A stretch of 44,103 bases of DNA from Granulicoccus phenolivorans DSM 17626 = NBRC 107789 = JCM 15570 (GTDB lineage: Bacteria > Actinomycetota > Actinomycetes > Propionibacteriales > Propionibacteriaceae): the NCBI RefSeq assembly GCF_000423085.1, contig NZ_AUHH01000036.1:1-44103 (forward strand), given 5' to 3'. Under the pieces are notes generated by a model. The model was not told the origin of the DNA and searched no databases. It was given only the letters and a program-made list of their open reading frames with translations. A program made the translations under genes and the position numbers. Below, in pieces: positions 1-12,141 of this stretch (the stretch's first letter is position 1; each line of letters opens with the position of its first letter).

Positions 1-1299
1 CGGTTCGATGATCGCGGCGATCGTGGTGGTCGGGGTGAGCGTTCCGGTGGGGAGCGTGGCCGGTACCAGGATCGCGAGGGCGGGCGTCGGTTCGACGATC
101 GCGCTCGGCGTGATGATCGCGATGGCCGGGGCGAGCGCTCCGGTGGCGAGCGTGGCCGCTACCAGGACCGTGAGGGCGGACGTCGGTTCGGTGGCGAGGG
201 ACGCGGCGACGACCGTCCCTTCCGGAGCCGCGACGACCGCGGGGGACGAGCCGACCGTGGAGAGCGAGCCGACCGCGGGGAGCGAGCCGATCGGGGACCC
301 CGACGTGATTCCGGGGAGCGCTTCGACCGCTCCCGCCCGGATCGTCGCGGGAGTGGCGACCGTCCGCGGCGCGATGACCGTCCGCGCCGCGATGACCGCC
401 CCGCCCGCGACGATCGCCACTCCCGCGACGACCGGTACGGCGATGAGCGCGAGGAACGCTATGTGCCGCCGGGCCTGGAGGCTCGCGACGACGAACCGGA
501 CCTGCCGCGCGACCTGGACCTGAGCGGGCTGCCCCGCGGCGTCCGGGCCGAACTGCGCGGCCTGCCGCCCGAGCTCGCCGAGAAGGTCAGCGGACATCTG
601 GTGATGGCCGGTGAACTGATCGAGGACGACCCGCCGCTGGCGTTGCGGCACGCCCTGGTGGCGCGCCGGCTGGCGTCCCGACTTCCGGTGGTCCGCGAGG
701 CCGCCGCGGAGGCGGCGTACGCGGCCGAGGACTGGGCCACCGCACTCACCGAATACCGGGCGCTGCGCCGGATCAGCGGGGACGACGCGTACCTTCCGGT
801 GATCGCCGACTGCGAGCGGGCCGTGGGCAAGCCGGAGGAGGCCCTGCGGGTGATCCGCGAAGCCGCCGGGCGCGACCTCGACGAGGACACCGCGGTGGAA
901 CTGCGCATCGTGGAAGCCGGCGCCCGCAACGACACCGGGCAGCGGGCGGAGGCGCTGCGGCTGCTGAAGCGAGAGATCCAGACCAAGCACCGGGGCGGCC
1001 CGGCGGCCCGGCTGCGTTATGCGTACGCCGACCTGCTGCTGGCCGGCGGCGACACCGCCGCGGCCCGGGAATGGTTCGAGGTGGCCGCGCGGCTGGACAC
1101 CGAGCACACCACCGACGCCGAGGAACGCCTCGGCGAACTGGACGGCGTACGGATCGACTTCGACGATTCTCCCGCCGATGCGGTGGCCGAGGACGCGGGC
1201 ACCGAGGAGACCGACGTCGCCGAGGACGGGAAGCCGGCGTCGACCGAGCAGCGCAACGGGACCCACTCCCGGGGCGACGACCCGGCGGGGGAGCAGTGA
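1..1299 (+). CDS. TPR-like protein with Arg/Asp/Gly-rich N-terminus (5' end outside window)
   Basis: The frame is open from base 1 to the TGA at 1297-1299, so the start lies upstream of the window. The first ~155 residues are low complexity, rich in Arg, Asp, Gly and Glu, with repeated RDD, RGER and ADRGER words; a 96-bp (32-residue) unit occurs twice in tandem (bases 31-93 and 127-189). From about base 463 the protein becomes helical and looks like degenerate tetratricopeptide repeats (ALTEYRALRRISGDD, PEEALRVIREA, AEALRLLKRE), then ends in an acidic tail. Position directly before the HAD phosphatase matches the TPR protein Rv1691 of M. tuberculosis. The basic RG/RD tail resembles RNA-binding low-complexity regions, which is only an inference. 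Function unknown; likely a scaffold or interaction protein. Confidence 0.85.
   Translation, partial: RFDDRGDRGGRGERSGGERGRYQDREGGRRFDDRARRDDRDGRGERSGGERGRYQDREGGRRFGGEGRGDDRPFRSRDDRGGRADRGERADRGERADRGPRRDSGERFDRSRPDRRGSGDRPRRDDRPRRDDRPARDDRHSRDDRYGDEREERYVPPGLEARDDEPDLPRDLDLSGLPRGVRAELRGLPPELAEKVSGHLVMAGELIEDDPPLALRHALVARRLASRLPVVREAAAEAAYAAEDWATALTEYRALRRISGDDAYLPVIADCERAVGKPEEALRVIREAAGRDLDEDTAVELRIVEAGARNDTGQRAEALRLLKREIQTKHRGGPAARLRYAYADLLLAGGDTAAAREWFEVAARLDTEHTTDAEERLGELDGVRIDFDDSPADAVAEDAGTEETDVAEDGKPASTEQRNGTHSRGDDPAGEQ
31..189 (+). repeat. Two tandem copies of a 96-bp coding repeat
   Basis: Bases 31-93 and 127-189 are near-identical, differing mostly at third codon positions, with a 96-bp period. 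They encode the same 21 residues of the Arg/Gly-rich tail, so selection or recent duplication with drift keeps the protein repeat. Confidence 0.85.
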
Positions 1300-2288
1300 G
1301 CCCGCTGCTTGCCGATCGCCATGATGTTGCCCTCTTCGACCTGGACGGAGTGGTCTACCTGGGACCGCGGGCCGTGCCCGGCGCCCCGGAGGGAATCGCC
1401 GCGCTGCGGGCGCACGGCGTCCGGGCGGCCTTCGTCACCAACAACGCCGCCCGGTCCCCGCAACACGTCGCCGACCATCTCAGCGAACTCGGCATCCCGG
1501 CGGAATTCGACGACGTGATCGCCTCCAGCCAGGCCGGGGCGCACCTGCTCAGTGCCCGACTCCCGGCCGGGGCCAAGGTCCTGGTCGTCGGTACCGACGC
1601 CCTCGCCGCGGAGGTCCGCCAGGTCGGCCTGGAGCCGGTCAGCAGCTACACCGACGGGCCCGCCGCGGTGATCCAGGGCTACCACCCGCAACTGCGCTGG
1701 CCGATGCTGGACGAGGCGGCGTACGCGATCCAGCGCGGGGCCTGGTGGGTGGCCACCAATACCGACTCCACCCGCCCCACCGATCTCGGTCTGGTGCCGG
1801 GCGCGGGCACCGCGGTCGCCGCGGTCCGGGCCGCGGTCGACGTCGATCCGGTGGTCGCCGGGAAACCGTTCGCACCGCTGATGACCGAGGCCGTACGCCG
1901 CACCGCGGCCCAGCGCCCGATCTTCGTCGGCGACCGGATCGACACCGATATCGCCGGCGCGGCCACCGTGGGCATGGACAGCCTGTTCGTGTTCACCGGG
2001 GCGCACGGCAAGGCCGACGTCGTCGCCGCGGCCGCCACCCCGCCGACCCACCTCGGCTGGGATCTCGGCGCCCTGCTCGACCCCGTCCGCGACCTCGCCG
2101 GCACCGACCGGGATCGCCGCTGCGGCACCGCGCGCGCCACCCTCACCGCCGCCGGGCCCGAACTCACCGGGATCGGTGACACCCGCGCCGAGCAGCTGGA
2201 TGCTCTGTGGGCGTACGCCAATCTGTGCTGGCACCATCCGGACGCGATCTCGACCGAGCTGCTGGATCGACTGGACCAACTGCCATGA
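1296..2288 (+). CDS. HAD-superfamily class IIA phosphatase, likely glycerol-3-phosphate phosphatase
   Basis: A 330-aa cytosolic phosphatase. HAD motif I is FDLDGVVY with the nucleophile Asp15 and Asp17, motif II lies in FVTNNAARS, the motif III lysine in VVAGKPFAPL, and motif IV in FVGDRIDTDI. The large cap between motifs II and III is the class IIA (NagD-like) arrangement. The orthologous locus in M. tuberculosis (Rv1692) is a glycerol-3-phosphate phosphatase used in glycerophospholipid recycling, so that activity is the best guess; p-nitrophenyl phosphatase is the generic alternative. The GTG start at 1296 overlaps the upstream stop as GTGA, which implies translational coupling. The last ~70 residues after the HAD core form a helical extension. 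Confidence 0.85.
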   Translation: MSPLLADRHDVALFDLDGVVYLGPRAVPGAPEGIAALRAHGVRAAFVTNNAARSPQHVADHLSELGIPAEFDDVIASSQAGAHLLSARLPAGAKVLVVGTDALAAEVRQVGLEPVSSYTDGPAAVIQGYHPQLRWPMLDEAAYAIQRGAWWVATNTDSTRPTDLGLVPGAGTAVAAVRAAVDVDPVVAGKPFAPLMTEAVRRTAAQRPIFVGDRIDTDIAGAATVGMDSLFVFTGAHGKADVVAAAATPPTHLGWDLGALLDPVRDLAGTDRDRRCGTARATLTAAGPELTGIGDTRAEQLDALWAYANLCWHHPDAISTELLDRLDQLP

Positions 2289-2458
2289 GTGAGCTCCGGG
2301 CCGAGGCGGCGGCGGATCAGCCGCCGCAGACCGGCGACGCGCGGGTCGATGCGGTCCTGGCCGAACTGGGCGACCTCGCCACGACGCCCCTGGCGGAGCA
2401 TCCCGCGCGACTGGCCGAGGCCCAGCAGGCGCTGCACCGGATCCTGGATGAGGCCTAG
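2285..2458 (+). CDS. Small conserved actinobacterial protein (Rv1693-like)
   Basis: A 57-aa protein starting at the ATG that overlaps the phosphatase stop (ATGA). The second half, DARVDAVLAELGDLATTPLAEHPARLAEAQQALHRILDEA, read in pieces, looks like two amphipathic helices separated by a Pro-containing turn. A protein of similar size sits at the same place in mycobacteria (Rv1693, between Rv1692 and tlyA). No catalytic motif, signal or membrane segment is visible. Function unknown; the conserved position suggests a partner of a neighbour. Confidence 0.7.
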   Translation: MSELRAEAAADQPPQTGDARVDAVLAELGDLATTPLAEHPARLAEAQQALHRILDEA

Positions 2459-2467
2459 GCCCGGCCG

Positions 2468-3205
2468 GTGCGACTCGATCGGGCGCTCACCGAGCGCGGC
2501 CTCGCGCGGTCCCGCAGCCACGCCGCGCAACTGATCCGGGCCGGCCGGGTCACCGTCGCCGGTACGCCGGGGCGCCGCCCGGCCCAGGAGGTCGGTTCCG
2601 ACACCCCGCTCACCGTCGCCGACGACGGCTACGTGTCCCGGGCGGCGTACAAGTTGCTCGGGGCCCTCGCCGCGACCGGGGTCGCGGTTCCGCCCCGGGT
2701 CCTGGACGCCGGCGCCAGCACCGGCGGCTTCACCCAGGTGTGCCTGGAGCGCGGCGCGCAGACCGTGTACGCCGTCGACGTCGGCCACGACCAACTCGCC
2801 GCCGAGCTGCGCACCGACCCCCGGGTCCGGGTCCGCGAACGGCTCAACCTGCGCGAACTGACCCTCGCCGACGTCGACGACACGCCCGTGGACCTGGTGG
2901 TGGCCGACGTCTCGTTCATCTCCCTGACCCTGCTGCTGGCCCCGATGCTCGGCGTCCTGCAACCCGCCGGGGACGCCCTGTTGATGGTCAAGCCGCAGTT
3001 CGAGGTGGGCCGCGAACGCCTCACCCGCACCGGGGTGGTCCGCGATCCCGCCCTGCACGACGCGGCCGTCGACGGGGTGCTCACCGCTGCCGCCGACCTG
3101 GGCTGGCACTGCCACACCCGACAGCGCAGCGTCCTGCCCGGTCAGGACGGCAACGTGGAATTCTTCGTCTGGCTGCGGCGCGACTCACCTATGCTGGCCC
3201 GGTGA
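2468..3205 (+). CDS. tlyA: TlyA rRNA 2'-O-methyltransferase
   Basis: A 245-aa protein with an N-terminal S4 RNA-binding domain (about residues 1-60, MRLDRALTERGLARSRSHA) followed by a Rossmann methyltransferase fold with the SAM motif LDAGASTGGFT (about residues 79-89) and VVADVSFISL. TlyA methylates the 2'-hydroxyl of cytidines in 16S and 23S rRNA (C1409 and C1920 in E. coli numbering), which stabilises subunit joining and makes cells sensitive to capreomycin-type drugs. The GTG start at 2468 gives the full S4 domain. Placement between the Rv1693-like gene and nadK is the standard actinobacterial order. Confidence 0.95.
   Translation: MRLDRALTERGLARSRSHAAQLIRAGRVTVAGTPGRRPAQEVGSDTPLTVADDGYVSRAAYKLLGALAATGVAVPPRVLDAGASTGGFTQVCLERGAQTVYAVDVGHDQLAAELRTDPRVRVRERLNLRELTLADVDDTPVDLVVADVSFISLTLLLAPMLGVLQPAGDALLMVKPQFEVGRERLTRTGVVRDPALHDAAVDGVLTAAADLGWHCHTRQRSVLPGQDGNVEFFVWLRRDSPMLAR
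3190..3202 (+). promoter_or_regulatory. Possible internal promoter for nadK (leaderless)
   Basis: TATGCT at 3190-3195 fits the TANNNT -10 consensus and lies 6 nt before the GTG start of nadK, the spacing expected if transcription begins at the start codon. No clear -35 is visible. Confidence 0.4.
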
Positions 3206-4199
3206 GTTCCGTGCCCGACGCCCCGACCGCCCCCGAACCGCCCGCCGGCAACAACGGCATCCCCGCGGGGTCCCGGACGGTGGCCGTGCTCACCAACGTG
3301 CGCCGCCCGAATGCGATCGAGGCCGCCGCCCGCTTCGTCGCCGGCCTCACCGAGCACGGTCTGGTCAGTCTGCTGCCGGCCTACGACATCGAGCAGATGG
3401 GCGCCCGCGTCGACGGGCTCAGCGTCTCCACCCTGGACACCCGCCATCCGATCGCCGACTGCGAACTGGCCGTGGTCTTCGGTGGCGACGGCACGATTCT
3501 GCGCGGCTCGGAATGGGCGCTCAACCGGGATATCCCACTGCTGGGGGTCAACCTCGGCCACGTCGGCTTCCTCGCCGAGGCCGAGGCGACCGAGATCGAC
3601 GCGGTGATCACCGGGGTCGTCGACCGGGCCTGGACCATCGAGAAACGCAGCACCGCCCAGATCACCGTGCGGGACCGGCCCCTGCTCGAGGGCGGGGACG
3701 TGGTCTGGACCTCCTTCGCGATCAACGAATGCTCGGTGGAGAAGGCCGCCCGGGAGAAGATGATCGAGGTCCTGATCGCCATCGACGACCGGCCGCTGTC
3801 GCGGTGGGCCTGCGACGGCGTCCTGGTCTCCACCTCCACCGGCTCCACCGCGTACGCCTTCTCCGCCGGGGGACCGGTGATGTGGCCCGACGTGGAGTCC
3901 CTGCTGGTCGTCCCGCTGTCCGCGCACGCCCTGTTCGCCCGGTCCCTGGTCGTCGGCCGCGACTCCAAGGTGACCGTACGCATGCTCGAACGTGACGACA
4001 ACACCGGCGTGATCTGGGCCGACGGGCGCCGCAGCGTCAACCTGACCCCCGGGATGGAGATCGAGGTGGTCCGCGGCGAACACGACCTGCGGATGGCCCG
4101 ACTGTCCCCGGCCCCGTTCACCGACCGGCTGGTCCGCAAGTTCGATCTGGTCGTCGACGGCTGGCGGGGGACCGCCGAGCGACGGGAGCGGCGGCACTG

Positions 4200-4200
<1 letters not shown>
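3202..4200 (+). CDS. nadK: NAD kinase
   Basis: A 332-aa NAD kinase that phosphorylates NAD to NADP using ATP or polyphosphate. The hallmark FGGDGTILRG motif, the NECSVEK (NE/D) motif and the STSTGSTAYAFSAGGP motif are all present in order. The GTG at 3202 overlaps the tlyA stop (GTGA). The first ~25 residues are a Pro/Ala-rich leader before the conserved TVAVLTNVRRP strand, so a later start is possible, for example GTG 3211. nadK between tlyA and recN is conserved across Actinobacteria. Confidence 0.95.
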
Positions 4201-7708
<3,508 letters not shown>

Positions 7709-7709
7709 G

Positions 7710-8372
7710 ATGGATTTCCCCGTCCTGTCCGCCGCCGAGCTGACCGACCGGGCGACCACCTGGCCCACCGTCGGCCACCGCGAACTGGCCGCCGGCAAAC
7801 TGTTCGGGTTCGTCGAGGACCGGGTCACCACCCCCGACGGTGGTGAGATGGTCCGCGAATACCTCCGGCACACCGGCTCGGTCGGCATCATCGCGCTCGA
7901 CGACCGGGACCGGGTCGCGCTGGTCCAGCAGTACCGGCATCCGGTCGGGTTCGAACTGATCGAGCCGCCGGCCGGGTTGCTCGATGTCCTCACCGAGGAC
8001 CCGCTGGACGCGGCCCGGCGCGAGCTGGCCGAGGAGGTGGGCCTGGCCGCCGACCAGTGGGCGGTGCTGGTGGACGTGTTCAACTCCCCGGGGTGCTCCG
8101 ATGAGTTCCTGCGGATCTTCCTCGCCCGCGGGCTGCGCTCGACCCCCGCCCCCGACGGGTTCGAGGTGCACGGCGAAGAGGCCCACATGCGGCGCTACTG
8201 GGCCCACCGCGACGACCTCACCCGGGCGGTGTTCGCGGGCCGACTGGCCAATCCGGTCCTGGTCGCCGGGGTCCTGGCGCTGGCCGCCACGGGCACGGCG
8301 TACGCCTCGTTGCGCCCGGCCCACACCCCCTGGCCGGCGCGCGATCAGCGGCCGGTCCGCACCGGTGCCTGA
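7710..8372 (+). CDS. Nudix hydrolase, ADP-ribose pyrophosphatase type
   Basis: A 220-aa Nudix protein. The Nudix helix reads GLLDVLTEDPLDAARRELAEE followed by VGL; it has the REUXEEXGU core and the one-residue longer Gly-Glu spacing seen in the mycobacterial ADP-ribose pyrophosphatase Rv1700, which has the same neighbours (pyrG before, xerD after). Likely reaction: ADP-ribose to AMP and ribose 5-phosphate. The N-terminal strands (GKLFGFVEDRVTTPDGGEMV) form the usual dimerisation part. The start ATG is 1 bp after the pyrG stop. Confidence 0.9.
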   Translation: MDFPVLSAAELTDRATTWPTVGHRELAAGKLFGFVEDRVTTPDGGEMVREYLRHTGSVGIIALDDRDRVALVQQYRHPVGFELIEPPAGLLDVLTEDPLDAARRELAEEVGLAADQWAVLVDVFNSPGCSDEFLRIFLARGLRSTPAPDGFEVHGEEAHMRRYWAHRDDLTRAVFAGRLANPVLVAGVLALAATGTAYASLRPAHTPWPARDQRPVRTGA

Positions 8373-9333
8373 AACCGGCCCGGACGACGTCCCCGGCGGT
8401 GCCCTGGCGGGATTCGTCACCGGGTTCTGCGATCACCTGAGCGTGGAGCGCGGCCTGTCCCCGCACACCGTCGGCGCCTACCGGCGGGACCTGCGCCGCT
8501 ACCTGACCTACCTCGCCGAACAGGGCGTCACCGACCCCGACGCGATCACCCCGGCCACCGTCACCGGCTTCGCGCCCTGGCTGGCCCGGGGGGACGCCGA
8601 CCATCCGCCGCTGGCCCCGGCGAGCATCACCCGTGCGGTGGCCGCGGTCCGCAGCCTGCACCGGTTCGGGCTCGAGGAGCGGATCACCGCGCACAACCCG
8701 GCGGCCACCGTGTCCGGCCCCAAACAGGGCAGACGGCTGCCGAAGGCGCTCAGCCAGCACGAGGTGCAGCGGCTGCTGGACGCGCCCGAGCCGACCGATC
8801 CGATCGGCCTGCGGGACGCCGCGCTGCTGGAACTCCTTTACGGCACCGGCGCCCGGATCAGTGAGATCACCGACCTGAACGTCGATGACGTGGCCGGGCT
8901 GGTCGGTCCGCAGGCGGCCGAGCGGGCCGGTCTGCGGCTGATCGGCAAGGGGGACAAGGAACGGATCGTTCCGCTGGGTTCGTACGCCCGGGCAGCCGTC
9001 GAGGCGTGGCTGGTCCGCGGTCGCCCCGGGCTGGCCGAGCGGGGCCGGGGGAACCCGGCGCTGCTGCTCAACGCCCGCGGCGGGCGATTGTCCCGGCAGA
9101 GCGCCTGGGCGGTACTGCGCGCCCGGGCCGAGCAGGCCGGGCTGACCACCGAGATCTCCCCGCACACGTTGCGGCACTCCTATGCCACCCACCTGCTCGA
9201 CGGAGGTGCCGATGTCCGGGTCGTGCAGGAGCTACTTGGACACGCCTCGGTCACCACGACGCAGATTTATACACTGGTGACCATTGATCATCTGCGTGAA
9301 ACTTACCTGACCGCCCATCCCCGGGCGTACTAG
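8365..9333 (+). CDS. xerD: Tyrosine recombinase XerD
   Basis: A 322-aa site-specific recombinase that with XerC resolves chromosome dimers at dif. The N-terminal SAM-like core-binding domain (LAGFVTGFCDHLSVERGLS) precedes the catalytic domain with the R-H-R-H-Y set: Arg in GTGARISEI, HTLRHSYATHLL, LLGHASV and the Tyr nucleophile in TTQIYTLV. I place the start at GTG 8365, overlapping the Nudix stop by 8 bp; the same frame is open much further upstream, but that part is antisense-like composition over the Nudix gene. The 13-residue leader before the core is normal. Confidence 0.94.
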   Translation: MPETGPDDVPGGALAGFVTGFCDHLSVERGLSPHTVGAYRRDLRRYLTYLAEQGVTDPDAITPATVTGFAPWLARGDADHPPLAPASITRAVAAVRSLHRFGLEERITAHNPAATVSGPKQGRRLPKALSQHEVQRLLDAPEPTDPIGLRDAALLELLYGTGARISEITDLNVDDVAGLVGPQAAERAGLRLIGKGDKERIVPLGSYARAAVEAWLVRGRPGLAERGRGNPALLLNARGGRLSRQSAWAVLRARAEQAGLTTEISPHTLRHSYATHLLDGGADVRVVQELLGHASVTTTQIYTLVTIDHLRETYLTAHPRAY

Positions 9334-9361
9334 GTTGGAGGGCCCAGCGGAAGGAGCCCGT

Positions 9362-10285
9362 GTGCCTCAGGACCAGCAGGTCGATGAACTCTTCGATGTC
9401 CCCGATGTCGAGGAGGGACATACCGTTGACGAGGAGACGGTGATTCTCGGCCCGACCCAGCGGCCGGTGCCCGATTTTCCCGAGCCCGGACCGCCCCCGC
9501 CCGGACCGAAGCACGCCATGGTCATCGCCATGTGCAACCAGAAGGGCGGCGTCGGCAAGACCACGACCACGATCAACCTGGGCGCGGCACTGGCCGAGAC
9601 CGGCCGCCGGGTGCTGCTGGTCGACTTCGACCCGCAGGGCTCGCTGTCGGTGGGGCTGGGGATCAACCCACACACCCTGGACCAGAGCGTCTACGATCTG
9701 CTGCTGGCCAGCAATGTCGATGCCTTCGACGTGATCGAGGAGTCCGTGGTGGAGAACATGGACATCCTGCCGGCCAACATCGACCTGTCCGCCGCGGAGA
9801 TCCAGCTGGTCTCCGAGGTGGCCCGGGAAACGATTCTGAACGGGGTGCTCACCCCGCTGAAGAGTCACTACGACATCATCCTGATCGACTGTCCGCCGTC
9901 GCTGGGTCTGCTGACGATCAACGCGCTGACCGCCTCCGACGGCGTGATCATGCCGCTGGAGTGCGAGTTCTTCGCGTTGCGCGGGATCGCACTGCTGACC
10001 GACACGATCTCCAAGGTGCAGGCCCGGCTGAATCCGCGTTTGGAGATCATCGGGATCCTCGGCACCATGTACGACCACCGCACGCTGCACAGCCGTGAGG
10101 TGCTGGAGCGGGTGGTCGAGGCGTTCGGGGACCGGGTCTTCCACACCGTGATCAAGCGCACGGTGAAGTTCCCCGAGACCACCGTCGCCGGGGAGCCGAT
10201 CACCACCTACGCCTCGTCCACCGCCGGGGCCACCGCGTACCGCAACCTGGCCCGGGAGGTCTTGGCGCGATGCCCAGGAAAGTGA
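9362..10285 (+). CDS. parA: ParA-family ATPase (Soj-like), scp-linked
   Basis: A 307-aa Walker-type ATPase. The deviant Walker A KGGVGKTT starts at Lys61; Walker A' is VLLVDFDPQGS and Walker B is IILIDCPPSLG. About 55 residues of acidic, Pro-rich sequence precede the fold, an extension compared with minimal Soj. The GTG at 9362 is chosen because AGGAG lies at 9352-9356; an upstream TTG at 9335 has no such site. This is the Rv1708-type ParA that sits beside scpA/scpB rather than the origin-proximal ParA with ParB. It probably acts in chromosome organisation or positioning; its partner may be the next gene, which overlaps it by 16 bp. Confidence 0.92.
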   Translation: MPQDQQVDELFDVPDVEEGHTVDEETVILGPTQRPVPDFPEPGPPPPGPKHAMVIAMCNQKGGVGKTTTTINLGAALAETGRRVLLVDFDPQGSLSVGLGINPHTLDQSVYDLLLASNVDAFDVIEESVVENMDILPANIDLSAAEIQLVSEVARETILNGVLTPLKSHYDIILIDCPPSLGLLTINALTASDGVIMPLECEFFALRGIALLTDTISKVQARLNPRLEIIGILGTMYDHRTLHSREVLERVVEAFGDRVFHTVIKRTVKFPETTVAGEPITTYASSTAGATAYRNLAREVLARCPGK

Positions 10286-10650
10286 GCGGCGCCGATCCCG
10301 GCGAATTGCTCAACAGCGGGCCCGGCGGGACGCCCGCCGATCCGCCCGCGCCGGAGCCGGACATTCCGGCCACGGCGGAGCCGGAACGGGCAGCCGCGCC
10401 GGCGCAGCCGGATCCGGCAGCTGCGCGGCCCACCGCCTCCGGTCGGGTCCGGCACGAGGACAAGATCACCGTCTACGTCAGCCGCCAGGAGTTGCTGCGG
10501 CTGGAACAGGCCCGGTTGAAACTGCGCGGGGAGCACGGGATCAGCGCCGACCGCGGCCACATCGTGCGCAGTGCCGTCGCCGCCGCCCTCGACGATCTCG
10601 CCGAGCACGGAGCGGACGCCGAACTGGTCCGCCGGCTCGCCCAGGAGTGA
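10270..10650 (+). CDS. Small protein with putative ribbon-helix-helix DNA-binding domain
   Basis: A 126-aa protein. Residues 1-58 are disordered, rich in Pro and Ala. Residues ~59-126 begin with a single strand (DKITVYVSRQELLRLEQ) followed by two helices (ISADRGHIVRSAVAAALDDL), the pattern of a ribbon-helix-helix (CopG/ParG-like) DNA-binding dimer. The ATG at 10270 lies inside parA (16-bp overlap), and the stop overlaps the scpA start as GTGA, so it is coupled to both. By analogy with ParA-ParG plasmid pairs it may be the DNA-binding partner of this ParA; that is inference. Confidence 0.75.
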   Translation: MPRKVSGADPGELLNSGPGGTPADPPAPEPDIPATAEPERAAAPAQPDPAAARPTASGRVRHEDKITVYVSRQELLRLEQARLKLRGEHGISADRGHIVRSAVAAALDDLAEHGADAELVRRLAQE

Positions 10651-11510
10651 GCGCCGGTGAGCAGGAGTTCCACCTGCGCCTGGACAACTTCGAGGGACCC
10701 TTCGACCTGCTGCTGCAACTGATCGCCAAGCACAAACTGGACATCACCGAGGTGGCCCTGTCCCGGGTCACCGACGAGTTCATCGCGCACGTCAAGGCCC
10801 TCGGCCCGGTCTGGGATCTGGAGCAGACCTCCCATTTCGTGCTGGTCGCCGCCACCCTGCTGGACCTCAAGGCCGCCCGGCTGCTGCCCAGCGGAGAGGT
10901 GGAGGACGCCGAGGACCTGGCCCTGCTCGAGGCCCGGGACCTGCTGTTCGCCCGGCTGCTGCAGTACCGGGCATTCAAACAGATCGCGGCACTGATGGGG
11001 GAGTCGCTCACCGACCAGGACCGTTGGTACGCCCGGCCGGGCGGGCTGGAGCCGGCGTACGCGACCCTGCTGCCCGAGGTCACGATCGACCTGACCCCGC
11101 ACCAGTTCGCGCTGCTGGCCGCGACCGTGCTGACCCCGAAGCCGGATCCGCAGGTGTCACTGGCGCACCTGCATGCCCCGCGGGTGAGTGTGCGCGAGCA
11201 GGCCGACATCATCGTGGCCCGCCTCCGCTCGCATCCGGTGCTGACCTTCCGGGCGCTGACCGGGGACGCACCGGACCAACTGACCGTGGTGTGCCGGTTC
11301 CTGGCGCTGTTGGAACTGTTCCGGCAACGGGCGGTCTCCTTCGAGCAGGCGGCCCCACTGGGCGAACTGACCATCCGGTGGACCGGCCGCGCGGAGACCG
11401 AACTCGCCGAGATCGACGAATTCGACGCGCCGGTGCCCGGCGCCGATGACGATGAGCGCGAGGATGACCACGACGACGACGCGCAGACCCGGGGAGAGGG
11501 CGATGGCTGA
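10647..11510 (+). CDS. scpA: Segregation and condensation protein A
   Basis: A 287-aa kleisin subunit of the SMC-ScpAB condensin. The N-terminal EFHLRLDNFEGPFDLLLQLI motif binds the SMC neck, the middle has a long linker (DLALLEARDLLFARLLQYRAFKQ), and the C-terminal winged helix (VTVVCRFLALLELFRQRAVSF) binds the SMC head. The tail is very acidic (DDDEREDDHDDD). The GTG start overlaps the upstream stop, and scpA overlaps scpB by 8 bp. Confidence 0.94.
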   Translation: MSAGEQEFHLRLDNFEGPFDLLLQLIAKHKLDITEVALSRVTDEFIAHVKALGPVWDLEQTSHFVLVAATLLDLKAARLLPSGEVEDAEDLALLEARDLLFARLLQYRAFKQIAALMGESLTDQDRWYARPGGLEPAYATLLPEVTIDLTPHQFALLAATVLTPKPDPQVSLAHLHAPRVSVREQADIIVARLRSHPVLTFRALTGDAPDQLTVVCRFLALLELFRQRAVSFEQAAPLGELTIRWTGRAETELAEIDEFDAPVPGADDDEREDDHDDDAQTRGEGDG

Positions 11511-12141
11511 GGTACCCGCCGACCGGTGGCCGGCCGCACTGGAGGCCCTGCTGCTGATGGCCGACGAGCCGATGCGTACCGCCACCATGGCCGAGGCGCT
11601 GGGCATCCCCGAGCCTGCGGTGACCCCGATCCTGACTGAACTCGCCGCCGAATACACCCGGACCGGGCGCGGTTTCGAGCTGCGCCGCGCCGGTGGCGGC
11701 TGGCGCTACTACACCCGGCCGGAGTTCGCCGACGTACTCGCCGAATGGGTCGTCTCCGGGCGGCATGCCCGGCTCTCCCAGGCGGCCCTGGAGACGCTGG
11801 CGGTGGTGGCGTACCTGCAACCGGTGTCGCGGGCGCGGGTGGCCGCGATCCGGGGTGTCTCGGTCGATGGGGTGATGCGTACGCTGGTAGCACGCGGCCT
11901 CATCACCGAGGCCGGCGCCGATGAGCGGACCGGGGCGACCCAGTTCGTCACCACCGATCATTTCCTGACCAGGCTCGGGCTGAACTCGCTGACGGAGTTG
12001 CCACCCCTGGCCCCGCACCTGCCCGATACCGCCGACCTGGCCGACGAACTCGGGCGGCTCGCCGAATCCGGCCCGACCGAACCCGACCCCACCCAGACCA
12101 ACCCCAGCCAGACCCCGACCGAGAGGCAGCCCGATGAGTGA
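11503..12141 (+). CDS. scpB: Segregation and condensation protein B
   Basis: A 212-aa condensin accessory protein with two winged helices: ALEALLLMADEPMRTATMAEALG near the N-terminus and LSQAALETLAVVAYLQPVSRARVAAIRGV in the second. It dimerises and holds the ScpA linker. The ATG at 11503 has a purine-rich ribosome site (GGGGAGAGGG, 11491-11500) directly before it; a longer frame upstream lies inside scpA and encodes Thr/Arg filler, so I reject it. The C-terminal ~25 residues are a Pro/Thr-rich tail that overlaps the rluB start by 8 bp. Confidence 0.93.
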   Translation: MAEVPADRWPAALEALLLMADEPMRTATMAEALGIPEPAVTPILTELAAEYTRTGRGFELRRAGGGWRYYTRPEFADVLAEWVVSGRHARLSQAALETLAVVAYLQPVSRARVAAIRGVSVDGVMRTLVARGLITEAGADERTGATQFVTTDHFLTRLGLNSLTELPPLAPHLPDTADLADELGRLAESGPTEPDPTQTNPSQTPTERQPDE

